This document shows, one piece after another, positions 1-5,338 of a DNA stretch of 7,021 bases. The position numbers and the translations under genes were made by a program. Numbering within the stretch: the first letter of the stretch is position 1; every line of letters starts with the position of its first letter. Source of the DNA: Candidatus Babelota bacterium (GTDB lineage Bacteria; Babelota; Babeliae; Babelales; JAUPTZ01); NCBI GenBank assembly GCA_030917105.1, contig JAUPVI010000051.1, positions 1 through 7,021 of the forward strand, read 5' to 3'. The notes beneath the pieces were generated by a model, which saw only the letters and a program-made list of their open reading frames with translations, made no database searches and was not told where the DNA came from.

Positions 1-693
1 TTTTGAATAGCGAATGCGTCCGTCTTTATAAATCGCAAAATCCGCAGTTCCCCCGCCAATATCCAAAATTCCTACTCCTAATTCCTGCTCGGACGGCGTG
101 AGTACTGCTTGCGCCGAAGCTAACTGCTCCAACACAATGTCAACAACCTCAAGACCGGCGAGCTCAACTGCTTTGATAATATTTTGCGCCGAAGAAATAG
201 CACCTGTTACAATATGCACATGCGCCTCCAATCGCACGCCATGCATTCCCAAAGAATCCTGTACGTATTCTTGACCATCAACACGAAAACATTGTGGTAA
301 GACGTGTAAAATTTCACGATCTTGGGGAATTGGAATTGCTTTTGCTGCCTCAATAACACGATCAATATCATACTGTGTAACATCGGGGCGAGAAATGCCC
401 ACAACGCCAGTAGAATTAAATGATTTTATGTGACTACCGGCAATGCCGACAATAGCCTTTTGCACACGGACACCGGCCTGCATTTCTGCTTCTTGCAGCG
501 CACGCTTAATCGACTCAATGGTTGCACTCATATTCACTACGATGCCTTTTTTCAACCCATAGGAGGGGTAACGGCCAATACCTACTATCTCTACCGCACC
601 ATGAGGCAAAACCTGCCCAATAAGCACGCAAATTTTAGTAGTACCAATATCAATAGCCGTTATATAGTCGGTCATTGCTGGCGTCGCATTCAT
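1..693 (-). CDS. ftsA: Cell division protein FtsA, N-terminal part (gene continues past the window edge)
   Basis: FtsA is the actin-like ATPase that tethers FtsZ filaments to the inner membrane and recruits later division proteins. The 231 visible residues contain the first phosphate-binding motif of the actin/Hsp70 fold (AIDIGTTK, residues 13-20). The FtsA-type 1C subdomain follows, with GIAGSHIKSF near residue 87 and HVLPQCFRVDG near 130. The second phosphate motif (ILDIGGGTADFAIY) lies just before the window ends. The order and wording closely match FtsA as I know it from E. coli. Family members are about 400-420 residues, so roughly the last 45 percent, including the C-terminal membrane-targeting helix, is outside. 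I chose the ATG at 693 because AAAGGG (701-706) lies 7 bases upstream. The ATG at 699, in the same frame, overlaps the ftsQ stop as ATGA but is only one base from that motif. Another in-frame ATG at 675 is possible. Tight coupling to ftsQ is the classic division-cluster arrangement. Confidence 0.95.
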   Translation of the reverse strand, partial: MNATPAMTDYITAIDIGTTKICVLIGQVLPHGAVEIVGIGRYPSYGLKKGIVVNMSATIESIKRALQEAEMQAGVRVQKAIVGIAGSHIKSFNSTGVVGISRPDVTQYDIDRVIEAAKAIPIPQDREILHVLPQCFRVDGQEYVQDSLGMHGVRLEAHVHIVTGAISSAQNIIKAVELAGLEVVDIVLEQLASAQAVLTPSEQELGVGILDIGGGTADFAIYKDGRIRYSK

Positions 694-695
694 TA

Positions 696-1493
696 TCATA
701 CCCTTTGTAGCTGCGCACACTCTTGGTGTGTAATACATTTACTAATAACGCGACCAGAAAAACGAAAGTCAAAGAAGCAAATCGTATCATCGGTCGACTG
801 CTTATAATCATCGCGTAACACTTGAGATGAACTCATCAGAGCTACTATATCCGGCAGTAAAGACACACTACGATCATCAACAAGGCAGACGCAACGATGT
901 GGCAAATCAAGCGACGCTTTTGGCGAAACTACCACGGTATGTGGATCACGATAGATACAGTCATAGGTTTTCAAAAACTCTGCTGGCAGCCCCGCATAAA
1001 AGGCATACACGTGGCCAAATCGATCAGCCTCCAGCCAGGAGTGATTCACCCGGATACGCGGCAACCCTGAAGGCAACGAACTAAACATGTTATTGCGGTA
1101 CAAGCGACCATTGTCGCCGGCAACATAATATTTATTTACTCGAAACGCCGGTTCAACGCCTATAATTTTGCAAGTTAAACAGGTTGGGTTATACCGAGAC
1201 CACAACGTTAATCCGACCAGCGGAAAGGTATGTACAAGTTCTGCGTTTAACTTTTCATAGTCCGGATGCGCTAAACGTCCTGCTTCTTTTTGCTCGTCAA
1301 ACCAATCACTCACGGCGCTGGTTGTTGCCTCATCGAGATTCTGAGATACAACCACATACGAAGTCACTGCGTAGTGGCGATATGCCCATGCGGCTACACG
1401 GCCATACACATGCACGAAAAGACCAACTACAATAAGCCCCACGATAATACTGTATAACGTCCGACGATGCCGCCAGCGTGCCCTCTCATTCAC
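696..1493 (-). CDS. ftsQ: FtsQ/DivIB-like cell division protein
   Basis: This is a 265-residue bitopic membrane protein. It has a short basic cytoplasmic N-terminus (RARWRHRR), one transmembrane helix at about residues 13-30, then a periplasmic domain. FtsQ links early division proteins to FtsL/FtsB and the septal peptidoglycan machinery. Sequence similarity is weak, but residues 43-148 follow the POTRA plus beta-domain plan: a VTSYVVVSQN strand, LVGLTLWSRYNP where the family has the 'pWV..v.V.R..P' strand, then YYVAGDNGRLY and a following LP. The position directly before ftsA is the strongest support. The start is GTG at 1493, with AAGGA at 1501-1505 and 7 bases of spacing; the first ATG nearby is out of frame. 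The TGA at 698-696 overlaps the upstream candidate ftsA ATG. Oddly, the periplasmic part has eight cysteines (105, 108, 179, 201, 203, 239, 253, 259). Divergent but probably functional. Confidence 0.82.
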   Translation of the reverse strand: MNERARWRHRRTLYSIIVGLIVVGLFVHVYGRVAAWAYRHYAVTSYVVVSQNLDEATTSAVSDWFDEQKEAGRLAHPDYEKLNAELVHTFPLVGLTLWSRYNPTCLTCKIIGVEPAFRVNKYYVAGDNGRLYRNNMFSSLPSGLPRIRVNHSWLEADRFGHVYAFYAGLPAEFLKTYDCIYRDPHTVVVSPKASLDLPHRCVCLVDDRSVSLLPDIVALMSSSQVLRDDYKQSTDDTICFFDFRFSGRVISKCITHQECAQLQRV

Positions 1494-1576
1494 GAACTTT
1501 TCCTTTCTTCAAATTGATGTGGCGGCAAGCGTAGTCGAAAAAACGGTATAGGCGCAAGCATGGTTTTTAAAAAAAA
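1494..1576 (-). other. Exporter-ftsQ spacer with a 23-codon open frame
   Basis: This 83-base gap begins, in transcript order, with eight T residues directly after the exporter stop. An ATG at 1561 opens 23 codons (beginning MLAPIPFFRLRLPP) that end in a TGA at 1492-1490, overlapping the GTG start of ftsQ. The same frame is continuous with the exporter stop codon. No ribosome binding site precedes the ATG, so translation is doubtful. It could be a coupling leader, a remnant of a longer exporter C-terminus, or chance. I see no convincing promoter in the gap: a TATACC at -10 position lacks a -35 partner. Confidence 0.3.
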
Positions 1577-1593
1577 TTAATCTTCTCCAGATT
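1569..1593 (-). terminator. Weak intrinsic terminator or attenuator candidate after the ABC exporter
   Basis: In the transcript, AATCT and AGATT can pair across a GGAGA loop (1579-1593), followed by AA-less-than-perfect spacing into eight U residues (1569-1576). The stem is only five A/U-rich pairs and includes part of the stop codon, so by itself it should terminate poorly. At most it may lower read-through into ftsQ-ftsA. Confidence 0.22.
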
Positions 1594-3382
1594 GAGAGCG
1601 CCATAAACGAGCGTAGACCGCTTTTTTCTTTAATAATTGATCGTGTGAACCAGATTCAACAATCAGCCCTTTATCAAGCACAAAAATAATGTCAGCATGC
1701 CGTACCGTCGTCAAACGATGTGCAATCATGATGATAGTCATAGAATGTTGCAGTGAGCGAAGCATGTGGCTGAGTGCCAACTCTGTTTCATTATCCACCG
1801 CTGATGTTGCTTCATCAAGAATCAAGACATCAGGATTACGCACCAACGCACGCGCCAGCATAATACGCTGCCGCTGACCACCGGACAATTGCTTGCCGCT
1901 TTCATCAATGTGTGTATCATATTTTTCTGGCAATGAAAGAATAAAATCATGAATTTGCGCTGCTTTTGCCGCCTCCTTCACTTGTTCAATCGGCAAATCA
2001 AAAGCGCCGTATCGAATATTGTTTGCAACCGTATCCGGCACAATAAATGATTCCTGCCCGACAAAGCCTACCGAAGAACGAAGGGTTTCCAATGACATTT
2101 CGGAGAGCGGCGTACCGTTAATAGTAATTTCACCCTTTTGTACGTGATACAAGCGCATCAAAAGCTTTATAATGGTGCTCTTGCCAGAGCCGGTTTGCCC
2201 CACAAATGCTACTGTTTTTTGCGGCGGAATCGTAAGCGACAATTTACGAAGCACTGGCCGAGAAGCGTTGTAGCCAAATGAAACTTCATTAAAAACCACT
2301 TCCCCTTCTGAAATCGGTTCTTGAGACGCGTCGTCTTTCACTCGTGTTTCATACGAGGGATCGATTGGCATACGCACAATGTCTAGAAGCCGTCGGACCG
2401 AAGACATACTCCGCTCATACGAATCAAGAATTCCAGCAAGACCGGTAAACGGCCAAATAAGGCGCTGTGTCAGGAAAATGAGCATGCTGTACGAACCAAC
2501 TGCAATCTGGCCGTCAAATACCAACATGCCACCTTTAATGAGCGTGTATACAAAACCAGTCAACACAAACACACGCACCAACGGTGCAAACATACCGTTC
2601 ATATACACAGCATAGACACTTGCACGCTCGTAATCACGCCCTGCCTTTTGAATGCGACGCTTTTCATACTCTTCGGTGCCAAAACCTTTGATGGCCATAA
2701 TTCCGCCAATATTATGACTCACTTCACTGGCAATAGTACTTGCCATCTCACGTACAATGCCATAGGCACTCGATATGCGCTCACGGAAAAATATTCCTAG
2801 CGCTGCTACAAAGGGAATGGGCATCATAGCAATGAGTGCAATTTGTGGCGATATATAAAAGAAAATGGCGCCGATCATAAGAGTGCTAAGCACCAGCTGG
2901 ATAATCCCACTGAACCCTTGGTCGCGGGCCGCACCAATGATGTACTCGAACTCGTTAATATCATCGTTCAAAATCGAAGTCAGCCGCCCAATACGCATAG
3001 TATTGAAGAAAGAGAGAGGTAGCTTTTGAATATGCGCATACGCATCCGTTCGCACTTCACGTTGCACGCGCTGTGCTATCCGGCCCCACAACACAATGTA
3101 TAAAAACTCAAACACCGATTCGGCGATCCAAATCATAATGGTTACGCCGGCCAAAATAACGAGCTGTGTTCGTGGTGAAGTAAACCCCCAACTCGTTAGA
3201 ATCGGGCTCCCAGAGCCAGTCACCACGTCAATCGCAATACCAATAAGCACTTCGGGCAAAATGTCGGCAACTTTATTGATAACGGTGCACATAATGGCAA
3301 GAGCCAACTGTACCGGCTTACGAATCACATAGGACAAAAGATATCGAGTAGGACTTTGTAAGGATACATTGGTAAGTGCCAT
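1577..3382 (-). CDS. ABC exporter, fused membrane and ATP-binding domains (ABCB/MsbA-like half-transporter)
   Basis: This is a 601-residue inner-membrane half-transporter expected to work as a homodimer, using ATP to move lipids, drugs or peptides outward. Residues 1-330 form the six-helix ABC_membrane domain, with hydrophobic segments near 25-48, 74-96, 158-178, 180-202, 265-285 and 300-320. The ATPase domain follows, with aromatic Tyr371, Walker A GQTGSGKST (395-403), Q-loop Gln443, signature LSGGQ (499-503), Walker B VLILDE with catalytic Glu (519-524), D-loop SAVD and switch His555. Every catalytic residue is present and length is typical. The start is ATG at 3382: AGAGG at 3389-3393 sits 6 bases upstream, whereas an in-frame TTG at 3388 lies directly against it. 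The ribosome site overlaps the rlmB stop, so the two genes should be translationally linked. Substrate cannot be read from sequence. MsbA (lipid A flippase) is one option, but general multidrug-type exporters look the same. Confidence 0.95.
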   Translation of the reverse strand: MALTNVSLQSPTRYLLSYVIRKPVQLALAIMCTVINKVADILPEVLIGIAIDVVTGSGSPILTSWGFTSPRTQLVILAGVTIMIWIAESVFEFLYIVLWGRIAQRVQREVRTDAYAHIQKLPLSFFNTMRIGRLTSILNDDINEFEYIIGAARDQGFSGIIQLVLSTLMIGAIFFYISPQIALIAMMPIPFVAALGIFFRERISSAYGIVREMASTIASEVSHNIGGIMAIKGFGTEEYEKRRIQKAGRDYERASVYAVYMNGMFAPLVRVFVLTGFVYTLIKGGMLVFDGQIAVGSYSMLIFLTQRLIWPFTGLAGILDSYERSMSSVRRLLDIVRMPIDPSYETRVKDDASQEPISEGEVVFNEVSFGYNASRPVLRKLSLTIPPQKTVAFVGQTGSGKSTIIKLLMRLYHVQKGEITINGTPLSEMSLETLRSSVGFVGQESFIVPDTVANNIRYGAFDLPIEQVKEAAKAAQIHDFILSLPEKYDTHIDESGKQLSGGQRQRIMLARALVRNPDVLILDEATSAVDNETELALSHMLRSLQHSMTIIMIAHRLTTVRHADIIFVLDKGLIVESGSHDQLLKKKAVYARLWRSQSGED

Positions 3383-3388
3383 AGGCAA

Positions 3389-3393
3389 CCTCT
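3389..3393 (-). promoter_or_regulatory. Ribosome binding site of the ABC exporter, overlapping the rlmB stop
   Basis: AGAGG on the minus strand shares bases with the TAG stop of the upstream methyltransferase (3394-3392) and lies 6 bases from ATG 3382. This decides the exporter start in favour of the ATG over the TTG at 3388 and suggests coupled translation. Confidence 0.7.
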
Positions 3394-4126
3394 ATTTCTT
3401 AGAAAACGACGTCAAAAATAAAAATATTCCGGCCGCTACTGACGCATTATATGATGAGGTGTCTCGCTGAGAAAGCGTTACTTTGGTACCCAAAGAACGA
3501 ATCTTCATATCAATTCCTCGCTCCTCGCTTCCAATAACCACGCACAACGGCGCTGTATAAGATACTGTTGTTGCATCTACACCACCGTCGGCGACCGTCA
3601 TGTATACCGTATATCCCATACTTTTCAACTCACCCACGGTGTGAGCAACTGACGAAATGAGGTATATCGGTAAATGTTCTGCAAGACCAGCAGAAGCTTT
3701 GAAAACTCCTGCTACCATGCGTGCGCACTGCTTTGTCACGAGTACCGCATCAAAATTTGTACAATAGGCTGACCGCACAATTGCGCCAAGATTATGCACG
3801 TCTTGCACCCCATCAAGCAAGAGAATGCGTTGCTTTTCTTGAGCAGTAATTGGCTTGGTAGCATATACAAACGGAGTCACGAAAGCCAAAATGCCCATGT
3901 GATCGGCACATCCAGCCATACGAGTAAGAACGTCACGTGAAACATATTGTATAGGAGGCGCCTGTTTTTGAAGATATGGCTTAACCCGCTCCCAGCCTTT
4001 TGGCTCCGGCTTGGTCATATAGATAGCAAGAACTTTACGTTTGCCTGCCTTAAGGCATTCGATAATAGGATGCGCTCCGTAAAGAATGTCGCCTGATTGT
4101 TGGATTCGTTTGCTTGTTGCCCGCAT
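3392..4126 (-). CDS. rlmB: SpoU/TrmH-family RNA 2'-O-ribose methyltransferase, RlmB-like
   Basis: This 244-residue enzyme should transfer a methyl group from S-adenosylmethionine to a ribose 2'-OH. In E. coli, RlmB modifies G2251 in the peptidyl-transferase P loop of 23S rRNA. An N-terminal substrate-binding domain (residues 13-80, DILYGAHPIIECL, family 'YG.h.v.eaL') precedes the trefoil-knot SPOUT domain. Motif 1 is LLLDGVQDVHNLGAIVRSA (102-120, with Asn112 and catalytic-type Arg118). Motif 2 is VVIGSEERGI (196-205), and motif 3 ends SSYNASVAAGI (224-234, Asn227). The usual 'IPM' of motif 3 is replaced by TLSQRD, a departure from the family. The length matches RlmB (about 243). The frame stays open to an ATG at 4297, but the start at 4126 is right: AAGGA (4133-4137) lies 6 bases upstream, and the extra 57 codons would be read through the promoter and the hairpin. 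A related rRNA or tRNA target, as for TrmH or TsnR relatives, cannot be excluded. Confidence 0.92.
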   Translation of the reverse strand: MRATSKRIQQSGDILYGAHPIIECLKAGKRKVLAIYMTKPEPKGWERVKPYLQKQAPPIQYVSRDVLTRMAGCADHMGILAFVTPFVYATKPITAQEKQRILLLDGVQDVHNLGAIVRSAYCTNFDAVLVTKQCARMVAGVFKASAGLAEHLPIYLISSVAHTVGELKSMGYTVYMTVADGGVDATTVSYTAPLCVVIGSEERGIDMKIRSLGTKVTLSQRDTSSYNASVAAGIFLFLTSFSKK

Positions 4127-4132
4127 GAAAAG

Positions 4133-4137
4133 TCCTT
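4133..4137 (-). promoter_or_regulatory. Ribosome binding site that fixes the rlmB start
   Basis: AAGGA on the minus strand, 6 bases before ATG 4126. It supports the 244-residue protein over the 301-residue reading that starts at 4297. Confidence 0.75.
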
Positions 4138-4165
4138 GATTTGAATACTTGTATACCACAAAGGC

Positions 4166-4194
4166 AGTATAAAGAGTTGTTGGCAGTGTGTCAC
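4166..4194 (-). promoter_or_regulatory. Sigma70-type promoter for rlmB and probably the exporter-ftsQ-ftsA genes
   Basis: On the minus strand, GTGACA (4194-4189, five of six matches to TTGACA) and TATACT (4171-4166, five of six to TATAAT) are separated by exactly 17 bases. Transcription would start near 4159, leaving a leader of about 33 bases that holds the rlmB ribosome site. It is the best promoter match I found in the window. No equally good one appears before the exporter or ftsQ, so all four genes may depend on it. Confidence 0.72.
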
Positions 4195-4222
4195 GCCACA
4201 CCATCCGCAGACTGGCGCAAGC

Positions 4223-4271
4223 AAAGCGCCATACTTTTTGTTCAATTCCCCCACAAAAAGTATGGCGCTTT
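4223..4271 (-). terminator. Perfect 19-bp inverted repeat, terminator-like hairpin downstream of the Sel1 gene
   Basis: The arms 4223-4241 and 4253-4271 are exact reverse complements (AAAGCGCCATACTTTTTGT and its partner) around an 11-base loop (4242-4252, C-rich on the plus strand). It lies 76 bases past the Sel1 stop and about 29 bases upstream of the rlmB -35 box, the place for a terminator that insulates the two units. However, no long U tract follows on either strand: only CUUU on the minus side, and UUU then AAAG on the plus side. A classical intrinsic terminator is therefore not certain. Alternatives are a transcript-stabilising hairpin, a protein-binding site, or a member of a dispersed palindromic repeat family. 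The repeat itself is certain; its role is inferred. Confidence 0.6.
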
Positions 4272-4346
4272 AAAGCCAAGAGAAGACAAGAGGACATAGC
4301 TGCCCCTTCTCTCCCTAGACCTAACCGTACTGGTGCTAGCGGCCAC

Positions 4347-5165
4347 CTACTCTACTGCCAGTCGCCCCAATTCGACAGTCGCCTGCTTATTGCCGATTTC
4401 CTCAGCCTGCAGAAAAAGAACCTCCGCCCGCTCCAAGTCTTTTGCCACATGCCGACCAGCCACACACTCAAGTCCCAAAGCAACCATGGCGCGATCATTC
4501 CCTTCTGCCGCCAAATTTTCCAAAATATCAACGCATACCGCTGCATCTTTTTTAGTGCATTCTGGCCGCTTTAAAAGAAGACGTACATACCCCGCCTGTG
4601 CAGAAGCATACCCCTCTTGTGCCGCATAAAAGTAGTATGGCAGCGCTCTTTGATCATCAACCGGCACTCCTTCCATGCCTTCAGCATACACATCGCCAAG
4701 ACAACAGGCAGCAAGAGGATCTCCATTAGCAGCCGCAATCTCAAGGTGCGCAATCATTTTCTCGCTATTACGTGGCACAACGCTTCCATTACGGTAGAAA
4801 GAAGCCATAATAACATGCCCCATGCTGCTTCCCTTTGTTGCTGCAGCCTGCGCTAACTTAAAGCTCCGCTGTAAATCTTGTGGCACATCAAACATGCCGT
4901 TCGCCAGGTAAAGGCTACACTGTGCCATAGCATCAGGATACTCAGCATCAACCGCTTGCTTAAGGTACTCCATGCCGCGCGCAAGAAAGGTCTCGTCAGT
5001 ACGATAGGGATCTATCATAAAAAAAATTGAATGCAACAAATACGCCGCTTCGACATTGCCCAATGATGCCGACTCAGTAAGAAGTTGCAAGCCTGCTTCT
5101 CGGTTCGATTCAAACTCGGTGCGGCCTTGAATATACAGAGTTTGGGCGCGTTCAGTAGTAGACAT
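4347..5165 (-). CDS. Sel1-like repeat protein
   Basis: This 272-residue protein is built almost wholly of Sel1-like (SLR) helical hairpins, a TPR-related fold used as a protein-protein scaffold. About seven units can be read. Examples are AGLQLLTESASLGNVEAAYLL (about 24-44), GMEYLKQAVDAEYPDAMAQC (64-83), AHLEIAAANGDPLAACCLGD (139-158), PYYFYAAQEGYASAQAGY (176-193) and ILENLAAEGNDRAMVALGLE (214-233), plus a last one near 244-270. Each carries the family pattern of 'A...G...A...L'. There is no signal peptide, membrane helix or catalytic domain. The start is well fixed by AAGGAGG (5170-5176) 4 bases before ATG 5165. It is probably a single-gene unit between two spacers. SLR proteins serve in signalling and envelope roles in many bacteria, and as host-interaction factors in Legionella (LpnE, EnhC) and others. 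Its position beside an ankyrin/zinc-finger gene favours the latter, but partner and location are unknown. Confidence 0.88.
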   Translation of the reverse strand: MSTTERAQTLYIQGRTEFESNREAGLQLLTESASLGNVEAAYLLHSIFFMIDPYRTDETFLARGMEYLKQAVDAEYPDAMAQCSLYLANGMFDVPQDLQRSFKLAQAAATKGSSMGHVIMASFYRNGSVVPRNSEKMIAHLEIAAANGDPLAACCLGDVYAEGMEGVPVDDQRALPYYFYAAQEGYASAQAGYVRLLLKRPECTKKDAAVCVDILENLAAEGNDRAMVALGLECVAGRHVAKDLERAEVLFLQAEEIGNKQATVELGRLAVE

Positions 5166-5186
5166 AGAGCCTCCTTTTTGGTGTAA

Positions 5187-5192
5187 ACTATA
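5187..5192 (-). promoter_or_regulatory. Weak promoter element before the Sel1 gene
   Basis: TATAGT on the minus strand is a fair -10 box 21 bases before the Sel1 start. With 16-18 bases of spacing no hexamer resembles TTGACA; the nearest partner, TTGTGC, is 21 bases away. A factor-dependent promoter, or read-through from the gene upstream, is equally possible. Confidence 0.25.
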
Positions 5193-5290
5193 CTCCTTTA
5201 AGGGGGCACCCTAGCACAATAAATGATTTGAAAGTAAGGGTTTTTGTAGTTATTAAAGTGACCATATTCGACAGAGACGGCATCGTTTTT

Positions 5291-5309
5291 AAAAGCGTTG
5301 ATCCCAACG
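5291..5309 (-). terminator. Weak intrinsic terminator candidate after the ankyrin/zinc-finger gene
   Basis: In the transcript, CGTTG pairs with CAACG around a four-base GGAT loop (5296-5309), followed by GC and four T residues (5291-5294), 30 bases past the stop codon. A five-pair stem with a short T run is marginal. The remaining bases of this 173-base spacer show nothing else I can name. Confidence 0.35.
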
Positions 5310-5338
5310 ACTAATATCTACTGAGCAAGAATAATGCA

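Noticed and set aside
430..1435. Several plus-strand open frames of 83-125 codons opposite ftsQ and ftsA
   Set aside because: No ribosome sites or recognisable domains, and they mirror well-supported minus-strand genes.
4217..4280. The inverted repeat as a MITE or small transposable element
   Set aside because: There is no convincing target-site duplication beyond a possible CAAG, no internal sequence beyond an 11-base loop, and no second copy in the window.
4127..4297. A 57-codon N-terminal extension of the RlmB-like protein starting at ATG 4297
   Set aside because: It would be translated through the promoter and one complete 19-bp hairpin, has no family similarity, and a good ribosome site stands before ATG 4126.
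4327..4346. Short palindrome around GCTAGC just after the Sel1 stop as its terminator
   Set aside because: Only four closing pairs with a GC-containing loop and no T run; the 19-bp hairpin further down is a much better candidate.
4188..4574. A 128-codon plus-strand open frame across the hairpin and the end of the Sel1 gene
   Set aside because: It is antisense to a clear Sel1-repeat gene. Its resemblance to the opposite-strand frame (RHTFC, QKVWRF) is a by-product of the perfect palindrome.
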